Below are positions 54,771 to 62,788 of a stretch of 64,000 nt of DNA, in pieces. Origin of the DNA: Acinetobacter sp. WCHA45 (GTDB lineage: Bacteria > Pseudomonadota > Gammaproteobacteria > Pseudomonadales > Moraxellaceae); assembly GCF_002165255.2 (NCBI RefSeq), contig NZ_CP028561.1:310001-374000 (forward strand), in the 5' to 3' direction. Under the pieces are notes generated by a model. That model was not told the DNA's origin, made no database searches, and worked only from the letters and a program-made list of their open reading frames with translations. Numbering within the stretch: the stretch's first letter is position 1; every line of letters begins with the position of its first letter. A program made the position numbers and the translations under genes.

Positions 54771-56711
54771 ATGAGCAAAACTTTTGCCGAATTTTCTTTG
54801 CACGAAACCTTACAACAAGCCCTAGAAGGTTTAGGTTTTACAAGCCCAACTCCTGTGCAAGAACAAGCGATTCCAGCTGCGTTAGATGGAAAAGATTTAT
54901 TAGTTTCAAGCCAGACAGGTTCTGGTAAAACTGCAGCATTTTTACTCCCTACATTAAATGCTTTGGCAGGTCAGGAAACTTTTGTGCCATTTAAAGAACG
55001 CATGAAAGCTGTGACTCAACCAAGCATCTTGGTTTTATGTCCTACGCGTGAATTGGCTCAACAAGTAAGCCAAGATGCGATTGCATTTGTACGTCATATG
55101 AAAGGTGTTCGTATTGCTGCAATCATGGGTGGTATGCCTTTTGGTAAGCAAATTCAACAGCTTAAAGGCGCACAAGTGATTGTTGCAACGCCAGGTCGTT
55201 TGCTTGACTTGGTAAATCGTCGCCAATTGAAACTTGATAAAGTTGAATCGTTAATCGTCGACGAAGCTGACCGTATGCTTGATCTAGGCTTCTCTGAAGA
55301 TTTAGAAGCAATTGGCGAGTTAGCTGCAAACCGTAATCAAACATTAATGTTCTCTGCGACTTTTGCTGATCGTATTATTCGTCTTGCTGAACGTATGATG
55401 AATGATCCACAACGTATCGCAATTGAAACTGGTCACAGCACTAACACTGATGTAACACAAACATTACATTGGACAGATGGTTTTGAGCATAAGAAAAAAT
55501 TACTTACTCACTGGTTGTCTGACGAGTCAGTAGATCAAGCTGTTGTCTTTGCAAGCACGCAAGAAGATACAGATATGCTTGCTGAAGAATTGGCTGAAGC
55601 AGGTCACTCAGTTGTTGCATTGCATGGTGCTATGCCACAAACCGTTCGTAACCGTCGTTTACGCAGCATCCGTGAAGGTCGTGCAAAAATCTTAGTTGCA
55701 ACTGACGTAGCAGCACGTGGTTTAGACGTACCAACTATTTCTCACGTGATTAACTTCGGTTTACCGATGAAAAACGAAGACTATGTACACCGTATTGGTC
55801 GTACAGGTCGTGCGGGTCGTACAGGTCAGGCGATTACACTTGCGACTTATCGTGAGCGTGGCAAAATCCGTGCTTTAGAAGATTATTTAGATGCACGTTT
55901 AAATGTGTCTGAAATTGAAGGTTTAGAGCCATCTCCACCTCCTGCACGTTCAGGTCGTGATGGCGGCGGTCGTGGTCGCGGTGGTCGTGATGGCGGCGGT
56001 CGTGGTCGTGGTGGTTTTGGTGGCGGTCGTCGTTTTGAAGGCGAAAGCAATTTCAAACGTCGTGAAGGTGGCGATGATCGTCCACGTCGTAGCTTCGATG
56101 ATAAACCACGTGGTGAACGTCCATCATTTGGTGGTGAAGATCGTCCACGTCGCGAATTCAATTCTGATCGTCCACGTCGTGAAGGTGGTTTTGAAGACCG
56201 TCCACGTCGTAGCTTCGATGATAAACCACGCGGTGAACGTCCATCATTCGGTGGTGAAGACCGTCCACGTCGCGAGTTCAATTCAGATCGCCCACGTCGT
56301 GAAGGTGGTTTTGAAGATCGTCCAAAGCGTAGTTTTGGTGGTGAAGACCGTCCACGTCGCGAGTTCAATTCAGATCGCCCGCGTCGTGAAGGTGGTTTCA
56401 ATGATAAACCGCGTTTTGATTCGAATGATGACAATCGTGGTAACCGTGTAGATTACAAACCACGTCGTGAAGGTAGCTTCGGCGACCGTCCAAAGCGCGA
56501 TTTTGGTGATCGCCCACAACGTGAAGGTGGTTTTGGTGACCGTCCAAAACGTAGTTTCGGTGGTGAAGATCGCCCAAAACGTAGTTTCGGTGGTGAAGAC
56601 CGTCCAAAGCGTAGTTTCGGTGGTGAAGACCGTCCAAAGCGTGATTTTGGTGATCGTCCAGCACGTGAAGGTGGCTTCGGTGGTGACCGTCGTCGCAAAA
56701 ACGATTTTTAA
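54771..56711 (+). CDS. DEAD-box ATP-dependent RNA helicase with repetitive Arg/Gly-rich tail
   Basis: About 646 residues. Core motifs are complete: Q motif FTSPTPVQEQAIP, Walker A SQTGSGKTAA, motif II DEAD, motif III SAT and motif VI HRIGRTGRAGRTG. The RecA-like core ends near residue 385, and the remaining 260 residues are disordered: a Gly/Arg stretch, then 40-residue repeats and decapeptide repeats (see repeats). It is closest in type to RhlE/DeaD helicases for ribosome assembly and RNA decay. The ATG at 54771 is chosen; GTG at 54759 is also in frame. The leader and tail suggest cold-shock or condensate-type behaviour, which is an inference. Confidence 0.92.
   Translation: MSKTFAEFSLHETLQQALEGLGFTSPTPVQEQAIPAALDGKDLLVSSQTGSGKTAAFLLPTLNALAGQETFVPFKERMKAVTQPSILVLCPTRELAQQVSQDAIAFVRHMKGVRIAAIMGGMPFGKQIQQLKGAQVIVATPGRLLDLVNRRQLKLDKVESLIVDEADRMLDLGFSEDLEAIGELAANRNQTLMFSATFADRIIRLAERMMNDPQRIAIETGHSTNTDVTQTLHWTDGFEHKKKLLTHWLSDESVDQAVVFASTQEDTDMLAEELAEAGHSVVALHGAMPQTVRNRRLRSIREGRAKILVATDVAARGLDVPTISHVINFGLPMKNEDYVHRIGRTGRAGRTGQAITLATYRERGKIRALEDYLDARLNVSEIEGLEPSPPPARSGRDGGGRGRGGRDGGGRGRGGFGGGRRFEGESNFKRREGGDDRPRRSFDDKPRGERPSFGGEDRPRREFNSDRPRREGGFEDRPRRSFDDKPRGERPSFGGEDRPRREFNSDRPRREGGFEDRPKRSFGGEDRPRREFNSDRPRREGGFNDKPRFDSNDDNRGNRVDYKPRREGSFGDRPKRDFGDRPQREGGFGDRPKRSFGGEDRPKRSFGGEDRPKRSFGGEDRPKRDFGDRPAREGGFGGDRRRKNDF
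56079..56402 (+). repeat. 40-residue (120-base) tandem repeats in the helicase tail
   Basis: Units begin at 56079, 56199 and 56319; the first two are full length and nearly identical, the third lacks the DDKPRGERPSF part. Each reads RPRRSFDDKPRGERPSF then EDRPRREFNSDRPRREGGF. The exact period points to slippage or unequal exchange. Confidence 0.85.
56538..56654 (+). repeat. 10-residue (30-base) tandem repeats in the helicase tail
   Basis: DRPKRSFGGE units start at 56538, 56568 and 56598, with a partial fourth at 56628. The DNA is almost identical between units, so copy number could vary between strains. Confidence 0.85.
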
Positions 56712-56733
56712 TCGTTAAAAAAACCGATGAAAA

Positions 56734-56764
56734 GAAGAGCCAGTTGTAAAACTGGCTTTTTTAT
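56734..56764 (+). terminator. Terminator after the helicase gene
   Basis: The stem AGCCAGTT/AACTGGCT is followed by TTTTTT. Confidence 0.85.
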
Positions 56765-56792
56765 TTAAGATTAGTCATGTAAAATTAAAAAA

Positions 56793-57038
56793 ATGTCTAC
56801 TAATTCAAATTTTATAGAAGAAATGAATAAACTTAAACAAAATAAAAGTCTTTTAAGTCAAATATGGTCATTCATTTGTGGTGAAGGGTTGCCTTGTCTA
56901 TTTGTTATTTTAATGCTTTGTAATGGGTTATTTTTTGCATATGCACTTATTGCACGCAATAATACCGATTCTTTGAATGCAAGTTCACAACATGAGTTGA
57001 GCACAGAAGTTGATAAAAAGAACAATTACATAAATTAA
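56793..57038 (+). CDS. Small single-helix membrane protein, hypothetical
   Basis: An 81-residue protein with one clear membrane helix (LPCLFVILMLCNGLFFAYALI, about residues 33-53), a charged N-terminal region and a polar tail. The ribosome site is weak (AT-rich upstream). It lies between the helicase terminator and mlaF. No domain is recognised; the frame could also be chance, although the helix is long and clean. Confidence 0.5.
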   Translation: MSTNSNFIEEMNKLKQNKSLLSQIWSFICGEGLPCLFVILMLCNGLFFAYALIARNNTDSLNASSQHELSTEVDKKNNYIN

Positions 57039-57132
57039 TAATCTTCATACGTAGCATATCAAAATAAAAACAAGCGCTTAATCTTTCAGTGTATAGTATG
57101 CGTGCATAAAAAGTGCAGGAATGAATGCCAGT

Positions 57133-57951
57133 ATGAATAACAAATCTCCTCTCGATGCTGAAGCCCTCATTGAAGTTAAAAACTTGAGCTTTAACCGAGG
57201 GGAACGCGTCATTTATGATGATGTCAGTCTTAAAATTCGACGTGGTCAAATTACTGCAATTATGGGACCTTCAGGAACAGGTAAGACCACTTTGCTCCGT
57301 TTGATTGGTGGGCAGTTAATCCCTGATCATGGTGAAGTATTGCTCGATGGTAAAAATATTGCAGCCATGTCTCGTCCAGACTTGTTTGCTGCACGCGCAC
57401 GTATGGGGATGTTATTCCAGAGCGGTGCGTTATTTACTGATATGTCAGTTTATGAAAATGTTGCATTTCCTATTCGTGCGCATACACAATTACCAGAACA
57501 TTTGATTGCTGAGTTAGTCGCTTTAAAGTTGGAGTCGGTTGGGCTACGTGGTGCTGAACCCTTAATGCCATCTGAACTTTCAGGAGGTATGAATCGTCGT
57601 GTTGCCTTAGCGCGTGCGATTGCACTTGATCCAGAATTGATTATGTATGATGAGCCATTCGCTGGCCAAGATCCAATTGTTAAAGGTGTTCTAACACGAT
57701 TGATTCGTTCTTTGCGTGAAGCTTTAGACTTAACAACAATTATTGTCTCGCATGATGTCGCAGAGACATTATCGATTGCTGATTATATTTATGTGGTTGC
57801 TGAAGGCAAAATTCAGGGTGAAGGTTCACCTGAGCAGCTACAGGCACATGCTTCCCCATTTGTACGTCAATTTTTAACAGGCTCAGCTGAGGGCCCTGTT
57901 GAATATCAATTTACTCATCAAGCATATTTAGATAACGAGGTTCGTGCATGA
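57133..57951 (+). CDS. mlaF: Phospholipid ABC transporter ATP-binding protein MlaF
   Basis: About 272 residues. Walker A is GPSGTGKTTLLR, the signature is LSGGMNRRVALARA, Walker B is LIMYDEPFAGQD and the switch His is in IIVSHDVAET. It powers retrograde phospholipid transport from the outer to the inner membrane with MlaE, B and D. AGGA is directly against an ATG at 57121, so the in-frame ATG at 57133 is preferred. The stop overlaps mlaE by four bases (ATGA). Confidence 0.95.
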   Translation: MNNKSPLDAEALIEVKNLSFNRGERVIYDDVSLKIRRGQITAIMGPSGTGKTTLLRLIGGQLIPDHGEVLLDGKNIAAMSRPDLFAARARMGMLFQSGALFTDMSVYENVAFPIRAHTQLPEHLIAELVALKLESVGLRGAEPLMPSELSGGMNRRVALARAIALDPELIMYDEPFAGQDPIVKGVLTRLIRSLREALDLTTIIVSHDVAETLSIADYIYVVAEGKIQGEGSPEQLQAHASPFVRQFLTGSAEGPVEYQFTHQAYLDNEVRA

Positions 57952-58727
57952 ATACGATTGCCTGGTTAGGTAGACTCGTTATTGAGCGAATAAAGGGGAT
58001 AGGTGCAGCATCACTTATGCTCATCCAGATTTTATTTTCAGCGCCTTCAAAGGGTGGCTTTCAACGCTTTGTCTATCAAATGCATCGTGTTGGGGTCATG
58101 TCTCTGCTGATTATTGCTGTGTCAGGTTTGTTTATTGGCGCTGTCCTTGGCTTACAGATGTATAGCATTTTGGTCACTTTTGGTAGTGAAGCTATGTTAG
58201 GGACAGCGATTTCGTTAACTTTGTTACGTGAACTTGCTGCGGTTGTTGCTGCATTACTATTTGCAGGGCGCGCAGGCTCGGCTCTCACTGCCGAAATTGG
58301 TTCAATGAAACAGAGTGAACAATTGGCCAGTATGGAAATGATTGGCGTTGATCCACTTCGTCAAATTGTGGCTCCGCGTTTGTGGGCAGGTATTGTGAGT
58401 TTGCCGATGTTGACTGTGATTTTTGCAACGATCGGTATCATTGGCGGCAAGTTGGTTGGCGTAGATTTTTTAGGTGCTGATGAAGGTTCTTTCTGGGGTG
58501 GTATGCAAAGTACAGTTCAGTTTGGGCATGATATTTTTAATGGCACTATTATTAAAAGTATTGTTTTTGCGCTGATTTGTACATGGGTTGCGGTCTATCA
58601 AGGTTATGCTTGTGATCCAACACCAGAGGGTATCGCGACTTCGATGACCAGAACGGTCGTATATTCTTCACTTTGTGTATTAGGTTTTGATTTCGTGTTG
58701 ACTGCGGTCATGTTCGGAGGGATTTAA
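57948..58727 (+). CDS. mlaE: Phospholipid ABC transporter permease MlaE
   Basis: A 259-residue permease of the MlaE family with five or six helices; conserved stretches are GLQMYSILVTFGSEAMLG, LLRELAAVVAALLFAGRAG and MKQSEQLASMEMIGVDPLR. It forms the MlaFEDB inner-membrane complex. It overlaps mlaF at its start and mlaD by one base at its stop (TAATG), so translation is coupled. Confidence 0.95.
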   Translation: MNTIAWLGRLVIERIKGIGAASLMLIQILFSAPSKGGFQRFVYQMHRVGVMSLLIIAVSGLFIGAVLGLQMYSILVTFGSEAMLGTAISLTLLRELAAVVAALLFAGRAGSALTAEIGSMKQSEQLASMEMIGVDPLRQIVAPRLWAGIVSLPMLTVIFATIGIIGGKLVGVDFLGADEGSFWGGMQSTVQFGHDIFNGTIIKSIVFALICTWVAVYQGYACDPTPEGIATSMTRTVVYSSLCVLGFDFVLTAVMFGGI

Positions 58728-59404
58728 TGAAATCACGTACTAGTGAGCTGGCCGTAGGTATTTTTGTGATTATCTTCGGTATCGCTCTATTTTTTCTTGC
58801 GATGAAAGTTAGTGGTTTAGTGGGTACAAATCTACGTGATAGCTATAGCATGACAGCGCAGTTTGACAACGTAAATGGTTTAAAACCACGAGCAAAGGTG
58901 ACCATGAGTGGTGTGACTATTGGCCGTGTAGAGTCTATTACGCTTGATCCAGTAACACGTTTAGCAACAGTTAAGTTTGATTTGGATGGTAAATTAACCA
59001 GCTTTAATACTGAGCAATTAAAACAAGTGCAGAAAAATGCCTTAGAAGAATTGCGTTATAGCTCAGATTATCAACAAGCTGATGCTGCGAAACAAAAAGC
59101 AATGGAACAGCAACTTATCAGTAACATGACCTACATCACCAGTTTGGATGAGGATGCTTATATTATGGTTGCAACCAATGGCTTACTGGGTGAGAAGTAT
59201 TTGAAAGTTGTACCAGGTGGTGGTGTGAATTACCTAAAGCGTGGTGATGTTGTTTCAAATACCCAAGGTACAATGGATTTAGAAGATTTGATCAGTAAAT
59301 TTATTACTGGTGGTGCTGGTAAAGCCACATCAAGCTCAACAACTTCAGAGAGTTCGGCATCGCAGCCACTTGCTACTGAAGCAGAACCATCATTTGTTGA
59401 GTAA
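58727..59404 (+). CDS. mlaD: MCE-domain substrate-binding protein MlaD
   Basis: A 225-residue protein anchored by an N-terminal helix (ELAVGIFVIIFGIALFFLAM), followed by the MCE domain (MTAQFDNVNGLKPRAKVTMSG and GLLGEKYLKVVPGG). It forms the hexameric periplasmic ring of the Mla complex. The tail is Ser/Thr-rich and disordered. The Acinetobacter MlaD is known to carry an insertion in the MCE domain, and about 45 residues (LTSFNTEQLKQVQKNAL onward) look like it here. Confidence 0.94.
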   Translation: MKSRTSELAVGIFVIIFGIALFFLAMKVSGLVGTNLRDSYSMTAQFDNVNGLKPRAKVTMSGVTIGRVESITLDPVTRLATVKFDLDGKLTSFNTEQLKQVQKNALEELRYSSDYQQADAAKQKAMEQQLISNMTYITSLDEDAYIMVATNGLLGEKYLKVVPGGGVNYLKRGDVVSNTQGTMDLEDLISKFITGGAGKATSSSTTSESSASQPLATEAEPSFVE

Positions 59405-59423
59405 TTCAGGTTAGGAGATTGAA

Positions 59424-60056
59424 GTGAATACATTATTGAAACAGACGTTAACAGCAAGTGTATTATCAACCATGCTTGCGAGTGCTGCATTTGCAGCACC
59501 AACAGAAACCCCACCTGATTTTGTTAAACGTGTTGCTGATGGTTTAATTACACGTCTAAAAGCAGATCATGCGAAATTACAAAGTAATCCTGCTTTAGTT
59601 AAATCGATTATTCGTCAAAACCTTGATCCGTATGTTGATTCACAAGCATTTACACGTATCGTATTAGGTACGTATGCAAACAATCAATATACAACTGCTG
59701 CGCAACGTGCTCAGTTTGAACAAAATTTCCGTGCGGTGATTATTGAAAATTATGGTGGTGCTTTCGCTAAATATACCAACCAAAGTTATACTATGCGTCC
59801 TTTTAAGTCGACCAATAGTAAGAATCCCGTTGTTACATTAGACTTCTTGCATAATGGTGAGAAAATCCCTGTATCGTTCCAGTTGACAGATAAAGGCGAC
59901 CAATGGAAAGTCCGTAATATTAATGTCTCTGGTATTGATTTAGGCTTGCAATTCCGTAATCAGTTTGCTGCTACTGTTAAGCGCAATGGTGGTGATCTGA
60001 ATAAAGCGATTGCAACCTTTAAGCCAGATGCAGATGCTGCTGTTAATAAAAAATAA
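59424..60056 (+). CDS. mlaC: Periplasmic phospholipid-binding protein MlaC
   Basis: A 210-residue soluble carrier that shuttles phospholipids between the outer-membrane MlaA and MlaFEDB. It starts at GTG with AGGAG six bases upstream; the signal peptide ends SAAFA. Conserved blocks are QNLDPYVDSQAFTRIVLG and WKVRNINVSGIDLGLQFRNQF. Confidence 0.94.
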   Translation: MNTLLKQTLTASVLSTMLASAAFAAPTETPPDFVKRVADGLITRLKADHAKLQSNPALVKSIIRQNLDPYVDSQAFTRIVLGTYANNQYTTAAQRAQFEQNFRAVIIENYGGAFAKYTNQSYTMRPFKSTNSKNPVVTLDFLHNGEKIPVSFQLTDKGDQWKVRNINVSGIDLGLQFRNQFAATVKRNGGDLNKAIATFKPDADAAVNKK

Positions 60057-60067
60057 GTAGGTGACGG

Positions 60068-60355
60068 GTGATTCAGTATATTGATCAGCAATTAATTGTT
60101 TCAAAAACAATTGATTTCTCGAATGCAGAACAGGTTTATCGAGCAGGTTTAAAGCATATCCAGCAACATAAGAGTTTTCCTCTCATTGTTGATCTGGGTC
60201 AGCTTGAACAAGGAAATACCCTTTCTTTAGCGGTATTGGTGCAATGGCTGCGTCAGACACCTGAAAGTAAAGGGCTGCATTTTAAAAATGTGTCTGATAA
60301 GATGCTGAAAATCATCCAAGCCTGTCATTTGCAAGATGATTTGAAATTGATATGA
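60068..60355 (+). CDS. mlaB: STAS-domain protein MlaB
   Basis: A 95-residue cytosolic STAS-like protein from a GTG start with AGGTGACGG upstream. It stabilises MlaF in the Mla complex. FPLIVDLGQLEQGNTLSLAVL is the STAS core with the variable Ser/Thr site near NTLS. It is the last gene of the mlaFEDCB operon, and a terminator follows. Confidence 0.88.
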   Translation: MIQYIDQQLIVSKTIDFSNAEQVYRAGLKHIQQHKSFPLIVDLGQLEQGNTLSLAVLVQWLRQTPESKGLHFKNVSDKMLKIIQACHLQDDLKLI

Positions 60356-60370
60356 AAAAAGTCTTGTAAT

Positions 60371-60396
60371 AAAAAAGCACCGCAAGGTGCTTTTTT
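60371..60396. terminator. Bidirectional terminator between mlaB and corA
   Basis: The stem AAAAAAGCACC/GGTGCTTTTTT has a four-base loop and is symmetrical, so it serves both convergent genes. Confidence 0.9.
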
Positions 60397-60397
60397 A

Positions 60398-61411
60398 TTA
60401 AATCCATTTCTTCCAGCGGAAGTACACCATTGGGAGTACAAGGAACGCCATCAGGATACTCGCTACAATCCAGAAACTCAGACTACCATGTGCGAAAGGT
60501 AAGACCTCAGTGTTCATGCCATAAATACTAGCAATCAGCATCGGAGGGGCAAGCATACTTGGTAAGATCGAGAATCGACGAATTGTGTCATTCTGTTCGG
60601 TGTTAATGAAGCCTGATGTGGTATCCAGTAAGAAGCGGACTTTCTGGAATAAGAATGCATCATGTTCGACCAGTGAACGGACATCCTCACTTAATTCTCG
60701 AATATCTGCATCATAAATATGACTGCCTAAAGCTCGAGGACGAGAAAGGAAGGTAAGCACACGACGTAAATCGATCAAACACAGTTGCGCCTTTCCAAGC
60801 ATATCTTCTTGTTGTGCGAGTCGTGTAATCATGTCATCAAGATCGAGCAGGGTTTCACGATGATGGTTATTGAGTACTTCTGTGGAGTATCTTTCCAAGT
60901 CTTTGTGGATATCTTCCAAGATATCCGCAAGCTCATCTAGTTTTGCTTCAAGTAACCCGAGCAAGATCCAAGTGGGATCTTTATAGTCCATATTGTAATC
61001 ATTACGGCGTGCACGCGCACGGAAGGCACGAAATGCAACTAATTTTTCGCCACGCATGGTAAACAAACGATCTTTATGCAGAATGAAGGCAACTGTTTGT
61101 ACTGTTGCAAGCATATGAGATGACTCATCTGTATCGCCATCGACCTGATAATTTTTATTCTTTGTTAAAAAATATGTACTGATATGCAAGATGCCATCAT
61201 CATCACGGTAAAATCGTGCGGATGAGGAAATGTCTTCAAGTGATTTTAATGTTGGTAGGTTTCGCTCGTAAGCATCAAATACCCACTGTTGTTCTTCTTG
61301 AGATGGAGCAATTAGATCAATCCAAACCAATTCAGGGTGGAGATCAAAACTCCCATTGATTGTTGCATCTTCTAGACTACCGCGCTCTGTGGCATAAAAG
61401 GCTTCAAGCAT
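60398..61411 (-). CDS. corA: CorA-family magnesium/divalent cation transporter
   Basis: A 337-residue protein with a long cytosolic helical domain and two C-terminal helices. The selectivity motif GMN is present in IYGMNTEVLP, and the last helix ends FRWKKWI. AGGAAA precedes the ATG. The family moves Mg2+, Co2+ or Ni2+ or, as ZntB, exports Zn2+; the exact ion is not fixed by the motif. Confidence 0.9.
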   Translation of the reverse strand: MLEAFYATERGSLEDATINGSFDLHPELVWIDLIAPSQEEQQWVFDAYERNLPTLKSLEDISSSARFYRDDDGILHISTYFLTKNKNYQVDGDTDESSHMLATVQTVAFILHKDRLFTMRGEKLVAFRAFRARARRNDYNMDYKDPTWILLGLLEAKLDELADILEDIHKDLERYSTEVLNNHHRETLLDLDDMITRLAQQEDMLGKAQLCLIDLRRVLTFLSRPRALGSHIYDADIRELSEDVRSLVEHDAFLFQKVRFLLDTTSGFINTEQNDTIRRFSILPSMLAPPMLIASIYGMNTEVLPFAHGSLSFWIVASILMAFLVLPMVYFRWKKWI

Positions 61412-61755
61412 GTCTTTTTTCCTCGCGCAGCCAATGTGAGATTTTCAGCATTGTACCGAAAACCAGCGTGTATTTTAGACAAGGATGAAACGAAAAACAC
61501 TTGCCTAAACGTTAATTTCTAAAAAATCTTGTTACACAGCCTACTTTATCAGCATGACAGTTATATAAAACGGTTTTAATTGTATGAATTCTATATGTGT
61601 TTTTTGTGTGAGGCTGCCAGATTATGGTTCTATTGATCTAAAAAATTATCGTTGTCTAGATAAGTCATGGCTGAGCAGGACAATACCGAGTTTATGGTTC
61701 TTTAGTTCCATTGTAATGAATGCATCGGTTGAAATTTAAGTGTGAGGAAAGGGTA
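61412..61755. other. 344-base intergenic region corA / Nudix gene
   Basis: AT-rich divergent spacer. No gene, Mg2+ riboswitch pattern or clear promoter is seen. Confidence 0.35.
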
Positions 61756-62151
61756 TTGAAAACGATTACTGTGGCTGCCGCTGTCATTTTAAATGACCAA
61801 AATCAATTGCTTTTAGTGCGTAAACAGAATACGCAGGCATTTATGCAGGTGGGTGGAAAACTGGAACTGAATGAAGCGCCTGAAATTGCAATACAGCGTG
61901 AAATTTTAGAGGAAATCGCGTGTGAATCTGAGATCAAACAGTTTATCGGGCGCTTTGAAACGGCTGCTGCAAATGAGCCTGATCATCTGTTAGTGAGTTA
62001 TGTTTATGAGGTGAAACTGAAACAAACACCACGTATCGCTGCGGAAATTGCAGAGATGAAATGGATTGATTTGGAAGATCAAGTCACTTTACTTGCACCT
62101 CTTACTCAACACGTGGTGATTCCATGGTGTCAGCAAAATTTAGAGAACTAG
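61756..62151 (+). CDS. Nudix hydrolase
   Basis: A Nudix-fold protein of about 131 residues with the box GKLELNEAPEIAIQREILEE (E-x7-RE-x2-EE, with Ala in place of the last Gly). It hydrolyses nucleoside diphosphates linked to other groups; the substrate is unknown. TTG at 61756 with GAGGAAAGGG upstream gives KTITVAAAVILNDQNQ, a typical start; a longer frame from ATG 61720 is the alternative. Its last 50 bases overlap the convergent ComF-family gene. Confidence 0.75.
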   Translation: MKTITVAAAVILNDQNQLLLVRKQNTQAFMQVGGKLELNEAPEIAIQREILEEIACESEIKQFIGRFETAAANEPDHLLVSYVYEVKLKQTPRIAAEIAEMKWIDLEDQVTLLAPLTQHVVIPWCQQNLEN

Positions 62152-62788
62152 CATTATTACGGATAGGGGCTGCTAAACAAATACTATAAACCTGTTGGCA
62201 GCCAAGTTGTTGCAAGACTTGAGATAAGGCGGTAATTGAACTGCCCGTTGTGACGACATCATCGACGATCAAGACTTTGCGATAACGAAGATGATTGGGC
62301 GGTGCAGCCACAAATTGCTGTTCAATATTTTCTAGTCTTTCGATGCGCGATAAGCCTTTTTGCGAGTGTTGATCCAAGCGTTGTATAGGTTGCCAGATAG
62401 GGATATTTAAGCTTTTACTAAGTGCTTGGGCCAGTAAAAGCGTTTGGTTGAAACCTCGTTCAACTAATCGATCAGTTGAAATCGGCATTGGAACGATGGC
62501 ATGAACTTTAGGAAGCTTGAGTTGTTGTAGCAGTCCTTCCAATAGTCGTTGATGATGCAATTTTTGTTCATATTTAAATTGCTGAATGATGCGATCAATC
62601 GGATATTGATAATGGCATACAACAAATATTTGTTGTTGATTACGTTGAATGGATTGTTTTAACCAAGGTAACTGATTCCAACAACTTTGACATACTCCGT
62701 ATTGCTTCCTAATCCCAATATCACACAGGCTACATGGCGTTAGATAATCAAAGATTTGTTTTGCTGATGTTTGAATTAATTTAAACAT
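62102..62788 (-). CDS. ComF-family phosphoribosyltransferase-like protein
   Basis: A 228-residue protein with an N-terminal zinc-ribbon pattern (TPCSLCD and CQSCWNQ) and a C-terminal PRPP-binding motif VLIVDDVVTTGSS. The middle has IVPMPISTDRLVERGFNQ and KGLSRIERLENI. The family (ComF/GntX) is needed for DNA uptake in several bacteria and binds DNA or partners of primosome remodelling. Its start overlaps the recG stop by eight bases. It should not be confused with the pilin comF at 5 kb. Confidence 0.87.
   Translation of the reverse strand: MFKLIQTSAKQIFDYLTPCSLCDIGIRKQYGVCQSCWNQLPWLKQSIQRNQQQIFVVCHYQYPIDRIIQQFKYEQKLHHQRLLEGLLQQLKLPKVHAIVPMPISTDRLVERGFNQTLLLAQALSKSLNIPIWQPIQRLDQHSQKGLSRIERLENIEQQFVAAPPNHLRYRKVLIVDDVVTTGSSITALSQVLQQLGCQQVYSICLAAPIRNNASSLNFADTMESPRVE

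Noticed and set aside
55883..56434. A 183-codon Arg/Pro/Ser-rich open frame on the minus strand inside the helicase gene
   Set aside because: It is the mirror of the Arg/Gly-rich repeat coding on the plus strand; repeat composition removes stops from other frames. It has no ribosome site and no recognisable protein.
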